From positions 8,385 to 72,384 of the forward strand of contig JBPCKZ010000216.1 in the NCBI GenBank assembly GCA_051003795.1: a DNA stretch of 64,000 nt. Direction: 5' to 3'. This document shows positions 35,505 to 44,272 of this stretch, piece after piece; position 1 is the first letter of the stretch, and each line of letters begins with the position of its first letter. This DNA comes from JALYXS01 sp051003795 (lineage in GTDB: Bacteria > Acidobacteriota > Terriglobia > Bryobacterales > Bryobacteraceae). A program made the position numbers and the translations under genes. The notes below the pieces were generated by a model, which made no database searches, was not told the DNA's origin, and was given only the letters and a program-made list of their open reading frames with translations.

Positions 35505-37853
35505 ATGGACTTACGCGCGGGTTCCCTAGATTTCTCACTACCACTCAGCGGGAGCGGTCCACGAACTGCTTCCGCGACTGTTGTCTTTCCCCGTACGGTG
35601 AACACGGCAGTAGCCGGACTTACCGGATACGCGGCCGAATACAGTGGTGGAAACGACCACCACGTGGGCTTGCTCGAAATCAAGCTGGATACTACGGTCA
35701 ATGACAATACTGTAACCGTTGATGGTAAACTTGGCTTGCGTGACTGGTCTGGTAATTGGGACGACGAATATGATGGCAGCATCGACTTCGTCGTAGTTGC
35801 CGATCTTGTGCCTGTCGCCACCCCTCCGCCTCGTGGCGACCTTAGTGTTACCGGCATGGAAGTGAATCAGGCTGTGCAATTCTTCCGTAGCGCCAGTTTT
35901 CTCGACCCTGCGAACGTCCGGCCCGATAATTCGATCTTTCTGATCGCTCGCAAGAATACCGGCGTGCGTGTTTACCTGGACTGGGATTCGTCGGCAGGGC
36001 TTCCGCCAATCGCAAACTTGACGGGTCAACTTACGGTCGAGACCAGCGGCGGCACGGTCGTGCTCAAACCCATCAATCCCGGCCAAGCGATTACGCCGAA
36101 ACCTGCTACGCAGATTAATCAGGCCCTGGCGAACGATACGCTGAATTTCCTGCTTCCGGCGGCTCAGTCGGTGGGAACCGTCACCGTCAGTTGCCAGGTG
36201 TGGGACCAAGCTGCGCCGGGTTCGAAAAGTGCCGCGTTCACGCGCACTTTGGTATTCGTCCAAGTCCCTCCGCTGAACTTTTTCCTGGTGGGTGTAAACC
36301 TCACAAACATTCCCGTTGCCGCTCCCACGCAAGCGCAGATTTCGGCCGCGCTCTCATCCTTCCTGGTTAAGGTTTACCCGCGCGGTGACATTCTACAGAC
36401 AGGATTTACAACGATCAACTTCGGCGAAACCGTCACGGGCCCTTCCAGCAGCGGCTGCACCAGCGGATTTAACGATTTGCTCGAGAATCTGGAAGACTTG
36501 GGCGGCGACTCGGGTAACCTCATCTTTGGCGGCCTTCCCACTCCCCCGGGCGGCATTCCCGCCGGCGTCATCGGTTGTAACGAGTCGCTTGGTGACGGGG
36601 TCGGGACTGCCTTCATCGCTTTTCCTTCTGCGATGGCGCACGAAATGGCCCATGCCCTAGGGCGAGACCACTCCGATACCGACTCGAACTACCCGCACTA
36701 TGACAGTTTTCCCACTTCGAGTATCGGCGTCTTCGGGTTCGATCCAACCACCAACACGGTTTTTAATCCGGCTTCTGTCCAGGACTTCATGAACTCCTCC
36801 GTGCCAGCCACTCCGTGGGTCAGCCCGTACACGTATCAGGCGCTCCTTGGTGGCCCGTTGGGCGCTCCTGGTCCGGGAGGGCCGCAGCTCTACCCGCACG
36901 GGAAGGTCATGACCTTGTTCTTGGGGTTCAGCATTGACCGCAAGCGTAAGGTGACCAGGCGGCCGTCTTTTCACTATAAGGCCCCGTTTCAATGGAAAAG
37001 CGGATGCAAGTCGGACTTCATAGTTGAGTTTCTGGATGCGGATCGGCATGTCCTGGACTGTGCTCCGCTGCACTGCCGGTGCACCGACCACGCGTGCCGC
37101 TGCTGGCCCAAAGTGTTACGCGATGCGATTCCTCTGCCGGCGGGCGCCAAGTGGCTCCTGGTCTGGGAGGACGACAAGCAGCTTTATGAAGAAGAAATCC
37201 CCGACTCTCCCAAGGTCGAGGTCACTGGCACGGAATTGCAAAAAGATGGCCTGTTACTGAAATGGACTTCGGACGCCAAGGAACCTTGGTATCTTGTGCA
37301 TTGGTTCGACAGGAAACATGAGGTCTTCCGCGGGGTGGCGCCTCGGCTTCAAGGTACCTCGTTGCTAATACCGCGGGCGCTGTTCGCCGACGGGCCTCGA
37401 CTGGAAGTGTGCGTCCTGGCCACCTCGGGCATCGCAACGGGACGGGCTTGCGGCGAAGTCAGCCTCGGCGATTATCAGCCCCAGGCCCCTGGCATCGGGC
37501 TCGCCGGAGTTGACCCTGCCCAACCAGATCCCAAACCGATACCGTGTGTCATTACCGCCCAGGTTACCGACGCAGCCGGACGCCAAGCGGCGAGCAGTTA
37601 CATTACGTGGTACCGCGAGGGAGCAGCAATCGCCCGAGGCGGCCAGCTCGATCTGCGTTCCCTCAGTATGGGCACGCACGTCGTACGTGCTGTCGTGCGT
37701 GGATACGGCGGTCGGCTCGTCGCGCGCTCTTGGGTCATCCAGAGGACCCCGGCAGGATGCCTGCTCCTCAGCACTATGTGCGATCCCCCGCCTAAGGGCG
37801 TTCCCGATCCTCATCCCCATCCGCATCCGGAACCGCCACCCTGTGATCACTAA
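35505..37853 (+). CDS. Metzincin-like zinc metalloprotease with an uncharacterised N-terminal domain
   Basis: A 782-residue protein that I interpret as a zinc protease. Residues 366-376, HEMAHALGRDH, form HExxHxxGxxH, the metzincin zinc motif, and about 60 residues later DFMNSS gives the Met-turn, followed by WVSPYTYQALL as in related bacterial peptidases. Residues 1-100 form a compact beta-rich domain (LTGYAAEYSGGNDHHVGL, GLRDWSGNWDD) that recurs alone in the next gene. After the catalytic part come a Cys cluster (CAPLHCRCTDHACRC) near residue 520, Ig-like segments, and a His/Pro tail ending PHPHPHPEPPPCDH that may bind metal. There is no signal peptide, so how it leaves the cell is unclear. 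It is not a known family member to me. Confidence 0.7.
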   Translation: MDLRAGSLDFSLPLSGSGPRTASATVVFPRTVNTAVAGLTGYAAEYSGGNDHHVGLLEIKLDTTVNDNTVTVDGKLGLRDWSGNWDDEYDGSIDFVVVADLVPVATPPPRGDLSVTGMEVNQAVQFFRSASFLDPANVRPDNSIFLIARKNTGVRVYLDWDSSAGLPPIANLTGQLTVETSGGTVVLKPINPGQAITPKPATQINQALANDTLNFLLPAAQSVGTVTVSCQVWDQAAPGSKSAAFTRTLVFVQVPPLNFFLVGVNLTNIPVAAPTQAQISAALSSFLVKVYPRGDILQTGFTTINFGETVTGPSSSGCTSGFNDLLENLEDLGGDSGNLIFGGLPTPPGGIPAGVIGCNESLGDGVGTAFIAFPSAMAHEMAHALGRDHSDTDSNYPHYDSFPTSSIGVFGFDPTTNTVFNPASVQDFMNSSVPATPWVSPYTYQALLGGPLGAPGPGGPQLYPHGKVMTLFLGFSIDRKRKVTRRPSFHYKAPFQWKSGCKSDFIVEFLDADRHVLDCAPLHCRCTDHACRCWPKVLRDAIPLPAGAKWLLVWEDDKQLYEEEIPDSPKVEVTGTELQKDGLLLKWTSDAKEPWYLVHWFDRKHEVFRGVAPRLQGTSLLIPRALFADGPRLEVCVLATSGIATGRACGEVSLGDYQPQAPGIGLAGVDPAQPDPKPIPCVITAQVTDAAGRQAASSYITWYREGAAIARGGQLDLRSLSMGTHVVRAVVRGYGGRLVARSWVIQRTPAGCLLLSTMCDPPPKGVPDPHPHPHPEPPPCDH

Positions 37854-37865
37854 GGAGGAAGAGTT

Positions 37866-38174
37866 ATGCAAATCGTAAACAGTTCTCAGTCCTTCCCGAA
37901 CATCTCCGGCTTCGGGCCTCAAGTGAGTACAACCACCGTGGTAATGCCATTTTCCGTAACGAACGCGACAGCCATTCTGACGGGGTTCCTCGCGGAATAC
38001 AGTGGCAATAACGATCACCACCTCGGCCAGCTTGACGTGCAGGTCGCGGTTCCGCCGGGAGGAGTGAATGGAACTGCGGTCACGGTGAACATTACCTATG
38101 GCCTCCGCGACTGGTCGGGAAATTGGGACGATCAGTACGACGGAACGGTTTTCTTCTCCGTAATTGGGGAATGA
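37866..38174 (+). CDS. Small protein, stand-alone copy of the protease N-terminal domain
   Basis: A 102-residue protein starting MQIVNSSQSFPNISGFG, with a strong AAGGAGG ribosome site nine bases upstream and only 12 bases after the protease stop. It aligns over its whole length with residues 15-100 of that protease: LTGFLAEYSGNNDHHLGQLD against LTGYAAEYSGGNDHHVGLLE, and GLRDWSGNWDDQYDG against GLRDWSGNWDDEYDG. The domain has conserved acidic and Trp residues and is beta-rich. I do not recognise a named family; a lectin-like or ligand-binding fold is a guess. The likely role is partner, inhibitor or competitor of the protease's own N-terminal domain. Confidence 0.7.
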   Translation: MQIVNSSQSFPNISGFGPQVSTTTVVMPFSVTNATAILTGFLAEYSGNNDHHLGQLDVQVAVPPGGVNGTAVTVNITYGLRDWSGNWDDQYDGTVFFSVIGE

Positions 38175-38588
38175 TGTGAAGCTGTGCCGCCGAAGGATAG
38201 AACCGACCCGCCGCCCTTCGTTGGTCGACATCGACCGGGCAATTCTGTTTCTGCCAAGGGCCTCAGGCGTTCTACCCGCACACTATACTTCGCAGCCAAC
38301 TTGTCGATTTCAGCCGCGATTTGACCCGCGCGCGTTGCGTCAGTGATAACTTCCTCCGGCGTCATTGTTCACATCATATTCCAGAAGGGCCGGGCTTCCG
38401 AGTCGGCAGCGCGGTTGCTGATCGTGGGCTTGGGTCTTGTGACGCGGTTTGTGACGTAAGTGCCTCTGGAACCCCCTGATTTACCGCTAGATATGGAGCG
38501 TCACGGCCTGCTACGTTTGCCCGGAAGTCACTGAAAAGATAGCCTTTGATGACAACCGGCGACCCGGCGTGACAGCCCGGTCCTTCAA
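38175..38588. other. Right end of the element, no supported gene
   Basis: These 414 bases contain no frame I can support. The best minus-strand frame (ATG at 38365, MTPEEVITDATRAGQIAAEI then KYSVRVERLRPLAETE) has a helix-like opening but no ribosome site and overlaps the 3' end of the small protein gene. There is no integrase fragment in any frame I checked. Confidence 0.5.
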
Positions 38589-38633
38589 TTCACACGCAGG
38601 AGGCCGCAGGTTCGAGTCCTGCCGCGCCCACCA
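38589..38633 (+). repeat. attR-like copy of the tRNA-Val 3' end
   Basis: Forty-four of 45 bases match 34917-34961. Only the anticodon loop, anticodon 3' stem, T-arm and acceptor 3' strand are present, with no D-arm or 5' acceptor, so it cannot be a functional tRNA. The mfd stop lies 63 bases further on. Confidence 0.85.
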
Positions 38634-38695
38634 GTGTTTCAATTTTTGCGAGCATTTCCGCACGGGCTTCCTCCGCCGCGGATCCACCCCATGAT

Positions 38696-41600
38696 TCAGC
38701 GCGTTGCCGTGAGCGGGTCGAGCAACTTCTCCCGCACGTATTTCAGAACGGCGCCCGCGGTGGCCGGTACGTCCATCGGCAGTCGAAGCACGCCCGCTGG
38801 CGTGAACTGCGCGTCGCGAGCCGCGCTCACCAACTCCATCAGCCTGCCGGCGTCCACGCGCGTTTCCTTGTGGAACTTGATATTCAGCACGTTGCCGCGC
38901 CGGTCCACCGTTTCGATGCCGATCTTCTCCGCCGCGGTCTTCAATCCGGAGTACTCAAGGAGGTTGCGAACCTCCTCCGGCACGGGGCCATAACGATCCT
39001 CAAGTTCCTTCTCCACCTTTTCGCGTTCGGCGGCGTCGCCCGCGGTCGCGATGCGTTTGTAAGCCCGCAATCTCTGATTCTCGTCGGCAATATAATTCGA
39101 CGGGACGCGAATATCGAGGCCCAGATTGAGCGAGGAATGAATTTCCGGCGCAACCTCCTCGCCCTTCAGCTCGCGGACCGTATCTTCGAGCATGCGAACG
39201 TACATGTCGAAGCCGACGGTATTGATGTGCCCGTGCTGCTCGCCGCCGAGCAGGTTGCCCGCGCCGCGCAGCTCCAGATCGAGGGCGGCGATCTTGAAAC
39301 CCGCGCCCAAATCACTGAATTCCTTGAGCGCCGCGAGCCGCTTGCGCGCGATTTCAGTAAGCTCGGCGTGTTCCGGAACCAGCAGGTAAGCATAGGCGCG
39401 GCGGTTCGACCGGCCCACGCGCCCGCGAAGCTGGTACAGCTCGGAAAGACCATACCGCTCCGCGTTCTCAATGATCATCGTGTTCGCGAGCGGAATATCC
39501 AACCCGTTTTCAACAATGGTCGTGCAGACAAAAATATCGTTCTCATGGCGCACGAACCGGTACATCGCCTTTTCGAGTTCCGATTCCGCCATCTGGCCGT
39601 GGCCGACGCCAATCCGCGCTCCGGGTATTAATTCCTGCAGCATCGAGGCGCGCGCCCAGATGGAATCCACGCGATTGTGGACGAAATAGACCTGCCCGCC
39701 GCGCGCGAGTTCCAGTTCGATGGCCGACTTGATGAGATCGGGTTGAAAGGGCGCGACCACCGTTTGAATCGCGAGACGGTCCTTCGGCGGAGTCTCGATC
39801 ACGGACATATCGCGCATGCCCAGAAGCGACATGTGCAGCGTGCGCGGGATTGGCGTAGCGCTCATCGTGAGCACGTCCACGCTGCGCTTGAGCTGCTTCA
39901 GCCGTTCTTTGTGTTTCACGCCGAAACGCTGCTCTTCGTCGACGATCACCAAGCCGAGGTCCTTGAACTCGACGTCCTGTGAAAGAATTCGATGCGTGCC
40001 GATCGCGATATCGACCTTTCCCTCCCCAACCTCCGAGACGATCGCCTTCAGTTCCTTGGGCGAGCGGAAGCGGCTCAACATTTCGACGCGCACGGGGAAC
40101 GATTGAAAGCGGCGCTTGAACGTCTCAAAATGTTGGAACGCGAGAACCGTCGTGGGTGCCAGCACGGCCACTTGTTTGCCATCGCCCAACGCCTTGAAGG
40201 CGGCCCGCATCACCACTTCGGTCTTGCCGAAACCCACGTCGCCGCAAAGCAGCCGGTCCATCGGCTGCCGGCTTTCCATGTCGCGCTTGATGTCCTGGAT
40301 CGCGCTCTTTTGATCGCGCGTCTCGGTGAATTCGAACGCATCCTCGAATTCGCGCTGCCAGTTGCTATCGGACGAGAAGCCAAATCCTTCGGCCATCTTT
40401 CGCGATGCGTAGAGCTTCAACAACTCCTCGGCCATGTCGCGCATCTTGGCCTTGACCCGTGTCTTGGTGCGATCCCAAGTCGCGCCGCCCATGCGGTCGA
40501 GAGCGGGCGCGCCCTCGCCCGCGCCGCGGAATCGCTGCACCAGGTCCATGCGCGTGAGCGGCACGTAGAGCTTGCTGCCGCCCGCGTACTCGAGCAGCAT
40601 GTAATCGCCCTTCGCTTCCCCTTGCGAGATTTCACGCAGCCCGAGAAAGCGCGCGATGCCATGTTCGACGTGGACGACGTAATCGCCCGGCTTCAGATCG
40701 AACTGGTCGGCGGAAAACGTGCTGAGATGCGATTTTGTTCCCGGCTTGGCGACCATGTCCGAGGAATCGAACAGGTCTTCGGAGCCGAAGATTGCGAGCC
40801 GCGCATCGTTCAGAACAGTTCCCCGAGCCACGGCCCCGCGAATCAGATAAATGCTGGCGAGCGATCCCGCCATGTACGCGCGACCGGTGAGATATTCGGG
40901 CGTGCCGTCCGATGAATCGAGGCCAAGCTGATACGCGACGCCGTATTCGTTGAATATGTCGGCAATGCGCTCGATTTCTCCCGAGGTTCGCGCGAAAAAG
41001 GCCACCCGCAGGCCCGATTCGACCAGCGTGCGCGCTTCCGCGATGGCGGCTTGCACGTTGCCGTGAAACGCCATGGATGGTCTTGTCGAGATGTGGAGCG
41101 CGTCCCGGACGCCCGATAAATCCAGCTCGCGGAGCTCGATCTCGGATGTTCCGGCAGCGCGGTCGCGAAGCTCGTCCCACTCGAGAAAAGTTTTTTCCGG
41201 AGGACAGGCCGATTTCCGTTCCGGATCCCGCAGCCGCTTCCACAGCCGCTCCGAGGCGCCGCGAGCGAGCTCCGGCTCATCCCACAGCACGATGGGACCC
41301 GGCAGCAGCGAAAACAACGATGCCGTGCGTTCCCGGACCAGAGGCGCCAGCAGCTCCCACCCGGCGCCGGGCGGCGCGCCGAGGCGCTCCGCGAGTTGGG
41401 ATATCAACTCCGGGGATCGCTGGTATTCCGTTAGCGGCAACAGCGTGCACTCGCCGGCTTTCAGAACGGAGCGCTGCGATTCCACATCGAACCGGCGAAT
41501 GGATTCGATCTCGTCGCCGAATAGCTCGATGCGCACCGGCTTCGCTTCCGGTGAATACACATCGAGGATGCCGCCGCGGATCGAATACTCGCCCACCATT

Positions 41601-42136
41601 TCGACCGGCTCGCGCTTCTCGTATCCGACGCTTGAAAGGTGCGAGATGAGACCTTCGAGCGGGATTTCATCGCCCACTCGCAGCGTCTGCGCAAGCTGAC
41701 GGTAGAATTCGCCCGGCTCGATCCGAAGAAGAGCGGAAGCGATGGGCGTGACCGTAATCGGGACCTTTTCGGAAGCGAGACGCCACAATGCAATCGCCCG
41801 CTCTTCCAGAATTTCCGCGTGCGGCGACATGCCCTGCCCGGGTAGAACGTCGAGCGCGGGCAGCAGTTGCGGCCCCGAGCGGTCGCGCCCCGAAACCAAA
41901 AGGTGGAAGAACGTGTCGATCGCTTCGAAGAGCGTTTCCGCTTGCTGGTTGCCTTCGACCACGATCAGCAATGGTTTTTCAGTCACTTGCCAGAGCAGCA
42001 CGGCATAGATGGCCTTGGCGGCGGTGGTCAATCCCGAGAGGCTGGTTTTGCCGGATCGCAGATGCCGGACCAGATCCTGGAATGCGGGATGACGGTTGAG
42101 ATTGAGGAAAAGCTCGCGAATCGAGGGGTGGACCAA
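38696..42136 (-). CDS. mfd: Transcription-repair coupling factor Mfd
   Basis: A 1146-residue SF2 translocase that removes stalled RNA polymerase and recruits UvrA. The UvrB-like N-terminal part spans about residues 1-340 (GGILDVYSPEAKPVRIELFGD). The RNA-polymerase-interacting domain starts at LKPGDYVVHVEHGIARFLGL near residue 480. The helicase motifs follow: LLCGDVGFGKTEVVMRAAFK (Walker A), LVIVDEEQRFGVKHKERLK (DEEQ box), and TMSATPIPRTLHMSLLGMRD. QLRGRVGRSNRRAYAYLL is motif VI. It is full length. The tRNA-flanked element ends 63 bases beyond its stop. Confidence 0.95.
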   Translation of the reverse strand: MVHPSIRELFLNLNRHPAFQDLVRHLRSGKTSLSGLTTAAKAIYAVLLWQVTEKPLLIVVEGNQQAETLFEAIDTFFHLLVSGRDRSGPQLLPALDVLPGQGMSPHAEILEERAIALWRLASEKVPITVTPIASALLRIEPGEFYRQLAQTLRVGDEIPLEGLISHLSSVGYEKREPVEMVGEYSIRGGILDVYSPEAKPVRIELFGDEIESIRRFDVESQRSVLKAGECTLLPLTEYQRSPELISQLAERLGAPPGAGWELLAPLVRERTASLFSLLPGPIVLWDEPELARGASERLWKRLRDPERKSACPPEKTFLEWDELRDRAAGTSEIELRELDLSGVRDALHISTRPSMAFHGNVQAAIAEARTLVESGLRVAFFARTSGEIERIADIFNEYGVAYQLGLDSSDGTPEYLTGRAYMAGSLASIYLIRGAVARGTVLNDARLAIFGSEDLFDSSDMVAKPGTKSHLSTFSADQFDLKPGDYVVHVEHGIARFLGLREISQGEAKGDYMLLEYAGGSKLYVPLTRMDLVQRFRGAGEGAPALDRMGGATWDRTKTRVKAKMRDMAEELLKLYASRKMAEGFGFSSDSNWQREFEDAFEFTETRDQKSAIQDIKRDMESRQPMDRLLCGDVGFGKTEVVMRAAFKALGDGKQVAVLAPTTVLAFQHFETFKRRFQSFPVRVEMLSRFRSPKELKAIVSEVGEGKVDIAIGTHRILSQDVEFKDLGLVIVDEEQRFGVKHKERLKQLKRSVDVLTMSATPIPRTLHMSLLGMRDMSVIETPPKDRLAIQTVVAPFQPDLIKSAIELELARGGQVYFVHNRVDSIWARASMLQELIPGARIGVGHGQMAESELEKAMYRFVRHENDIFVCTTIVENGLDIPLANTMIIENAERYGLSELYQLRGRVGRSNRRAYAYLLVPEHAELTEIARKRLAALKEFSDLGAGFKIAALDLELRGAGNLLGGEQHGHINTVGFDMYVRMLEDTVRELKGEEVAPEIHSSLNLGLDIRVPSNYIADENQRLRAYKRIATAGDAAEREKVEKELEDRYGPVPEEVRNLLEYSGLKTAAEKIGIETVDRRGNVLNIKFHKETRVDAGRLMELVSAARDAQFTPAGVLRLPMDVPATAGAVLKYVREKLLDPLTATR

Positions 42137-42154
42137 GGCGGTTATCGCGCGGGC

Positions 42155-42622
42155 TTAACGCAACATTATGCTTTCGAGGATGCCGGTCGTCGAGTAGCCC
42201 GGCTCGAGCGCGACGGTGAGAACTTGGCCGCCCGCCGCTTCAACTTCTTCCCGTCCCGCGATAAAGTGAGCCCAATCCGCGCCTTTGATCAGGATGTCCG
42301 GGAGCACGGCGGCGATCAGTTCCCGCGGAGTGTCTTCATCGAAAAGCGTAACCGCATCGACGGCTTCGAGGCCGCAGGCAAGCTCCGCTCGCTGCGATTC
42401 GGGAATCATCGGGCGCGAGGGACCTTTGATGCGCTGTACACTCGCATCGGTGTTGAGCGCGAGTATGAGAAGGTCTCCGAGAGATCGCGCTTTTTCGAGC
42501 AAGCGTATGTGGCCGGGGTGCAGCAGATCGTAGCAGCCGTTCGTGAAAACCACAGTCTTGCCCGCGGACTTCCATGCGGCTCGCGCGACGATCAGTTCCG
42601 ATCTGCCGTAGAGCTTTCCCAA
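42155..42622 (-). CDS. rfaE2: HldE/RfaE2-like ADP-heptose-type nucleotidyltransferase
   Basis: A 155-residue nucleotidyltransferase corresponding to the C-terminal domain of HldE. It likely transfers AMP to D-glycero-beta-D-manno-heptose 1-phosphate for lipopolysaccharide. The signature is VVFTNGCYDLLHPGHIRLLE, with HxGH, and LGDLLILALNTDASVQRIKG and PDILIKGADW (the KGxDW motif typical of RfaE2) follow. No kinase domain is fused; it is a stand-alone protein, which is common outside enterobacteria. It lies 18 bases downstream of the mfd start on the same strand. Confidence 0.85.
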   Translation of the reverse strand: MGKLYGRSELIVARAAWKSAGKTVVFTNGCYDLLHPGHIRLLEKARSLGDLLILALNTDASVQRIKGPSRPMIPESQRAELACGLEAVDAVTLFDEDTPRELIAAVLPDILIKGADWAHFIAGREEVEAAGGQVLTVALEPGYSTTGILESIMLR

Positions 42623-42626
42623 GCTC

Positions 42627-42920
42627 TCAAGCCGCTTTGAAACGTTCGCGGCAGTCGACGGAGCAGAAATAGATCACTTCGCCGTTAACCGTCTTATTCA
42701 GCGAACTGTCGATCGGGATAAACGTTCCGCAAACGGGATCTTTGCGAAGTTCCCGGCCGGCGGCGGGCGATCCGGCGAAGCCGCTCCGCTCCGGCGCTCG
42801 CGGCTCTGGAAATTGGGCCGGCTGCATTGCCGAACGGGCTAATTTCACCAGGAACCCGATCAGATAGCGCAGGACACCGAAAATCACCAGCAGCCGAATA
42901 ATGAAAAATGCAAAACGCAT
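42627..42920 (-). CDS. Small membrane protein with YHS/TRASH-like domain
   Basis: A 97-residue protein starting at ATG 42920 (MRFAFFIIRLLVIFGVLRYL), one N-terminal membrane helix. The C-terminal part, RKDPVCGTFIPIDSSLNK then GEVIYFCSVDCRERF, has the YHS-type spacing of cysteines (C...C...C), a metal-binding domain found in many small proteins. The role is unknown; proteins of this size are often annotated as metal sensors or chaperones. It is four bases downstream of rfaE2, probably in the same transcript. Confidence 0.7.
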   Translation of the reverse strand: MRFAFFIIRLLVIFGVLRYLIGFLVKLARSAMQPAQFPEPRAPERSGFAGSPAAGRELRKDPVCGTFIPIDSSLNKTVNGEVIYFCSVDCRERFKAA

Positions 42921-42950
42921 AACATGGGGCACCCCGGCCCCGCGATACTC

Positions 42951-44111
42951 TTACTTCTTCCGGCCTTTTTTGGCGGGTTCCGGCTTCGCGTCGGGATTGA
43001 CGTACTTGGTCGCGACTTTCGAATCCATCGTGGAGAGCATGCCCTTCGCGGATTCCGCGAAAGGTCCGTTCGGTTTCAATTGAAGATATTTTTCGAGCGC
43101 CTCTTGCGTTCCGGGGACCGGCGTCACTTTGCCATCGGCAGCCACTTGAGCTTTCGAAATGAGATAGACGCCGTATTGATATTGCGCGTCGGCGTAATCG
43201 GGGTCGAGTTCGATGGCCTTCTTGAACGCCACGCCGGCCGGTTCCAGTTGATTCGTGTTTACCAGCACCGCGCCAAGATTATAGTAATATCGGCCCGCGC
43301 CCTTCGGATCGATCTGGGCGGCTTTCGTCAAAGCCTCTTCCGCTTCGGGTATTTTCTTGTCCTTGGCCAAAGCCAGAGCGTAATTGTTGTAATAGGCGGC
43401 TTCGTCGGGTTTGATCTCAATGGCCTTCTTGTAGGCGTCCAGCCCTTGCTGCCGGATCGGTTCGGCGTCGGCGCCGGTTTTGGTGGATGCCTGCCCCATG
43501 TACGCCTCGGCCAATTGCGCCCAAACGACATTCTGCTTGGGATCCATGTCGCTCGCCTTCTTCAGGTTTTCGACAGCCGCATCGTATTGCTTGTTTTCGA
43601 GAGCCGTCTTGCCGTTGTTGAAAGCGTCGTTCAATTCCTTGTTCTTCGACATTTCCGCCGCGCGTGCCTTGTTGGCTTTTTCGAAAGCGGCTTTCGCTTC
43701 GGGCGTCATGTCGCGAGCCTGTTCTTTGGTCAGGGTGCCGGTCTCCGCGGCTTTAGCCAGCGCTTCCTGCTTCTCTTTCTGTTCGTGCAAATCGAAATTG
43801 ATGGCAGTCGGATCGCCCAACTTGGTGCGGACGTTGTCCACCGAATCCTTCATCTGGCCGCCGACCTCGACGCTCACTTTGTAGGTGCCGAGCGGGAGGC
43901 CATAGTGCCCGTAGTGCCCCTTCTTATCGGTCTTGACGGTGTAGTTGCCTTTGATATCCTTGCGCTCCATCTTGACGACGGCGTCTTTGATGGGAGCTCC
44001 ATCGGGGCCTTTCACGATGCCTTCGAGCGCCGAAGTTTGCGCGAACGCCGATGAGGCAAGTAACAGAAAACCAGCGGCCGATACGGCCAAAGTCTTAAGG
44101 TTTACGGACAT
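42951..44111 (-). CDS. Exported TPR protein with a carboxypeptidase-regulatory-like domain
   Basis: A 386-residue protein. I chose ATG at 44111 because MSVNLKTLAVSAAGFLLLAS then ends in a signal peptide at SSAFAQ. Residues ~25-100 form a carboxypeptidase-regulatory-like sandwich (ALEGIVKGPDGAPIKDAVVK). A charged helical segment follows, then at least four tetratricopeptide-like repeats (AFNNGKTALENKQYDAAVEN, AYMGQASTKTGADAEPIRQQ, YYNNYALALAKDKKIPEAEE and YYYNLGAVLVNTNQLEPAGV). It ends in a basic tail KPEPAKKGRKK. The function is unknown; this layout is common in acidobacteria. Confidence 0.75.
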   Translation of the reverse strand: MSVNLKTLAVSAAGFLLLASSAFAQTSALEGIVKGPDGAPIKDAVVKMERKDIKGNYTVKTDKKGHYGHYGLPLGTYKVSVEVGGQMKDSVDNVRTKLGDPTAINFDLHEQKEKQEALAKAAETGTLTKEQARDMTPEAKAAFEKANKARAAEMSKNKELNDAFNNGKTALENKQYDAAVENLKKASDMDPKQNVVWAQLAEAYMGQASTKTGADAEPIRQQGLDAYKKAIEIKPDEAAYYNNYALALAKDKKIPEAEEALTKAAQIDPKGAGRYYYNLGAVLVNTNQLEPAGVAFKKAIELDPDYADAQYQYGVYLISKAQVAADGKVTPVPGTQEALEKYLQLKPNGPFAESAKGMLSTMDSKVATKYVNPDAKPEPAKKGRKK

Positions 44112-44272
44112 AACGGGCGTACCTCTCGAGGATGATGTTTGCAATATAAGGATACTACAACGATGCCGGACGCAAGCTCATGCCGGCGTCTGGTGGCAAA
44201 TTCATCGCGGGTCAAAAATTCCGGGATTGTTCGGCCGCTCGCACTTTGATTTACGTGGACATTAGCCTAAAT

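Larger units (their letters stand above)
34962..38633 (+). mobile_element. 3,672-bp tRNA-Val-flanked integrated element with protease cargo, no integrase seen
   Basis: The segment lies between the intact tRNA-Val and a 45-bp copy of its 3' end (44/45 identical). This is direct evidence for site-specific insertion at the tRNA, with the tRNA regenerated at one side. The only confident genes inside are the metzincin-like protease (35505-37853) and the 102-residue protein (37866-38174), both plus strand. I find no integrase, excisionase or transposase frame. It may be a remnant, or it may have been mobilised by an integrase in trans. The left 540 bases and the right 410 bases hold no convincing gene. 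The left part has an AT-rich patch at 35406-35425, unlike the GC-rich neighbours. Confidence 0.75.

Noticed and set aside
38589..38633. A second tRNA-Val gene
   Set aside because: Only the 3' part of the tRNA is present; the D-arm and 5' acceptor strand are missing, so it is an attachment-site copy.
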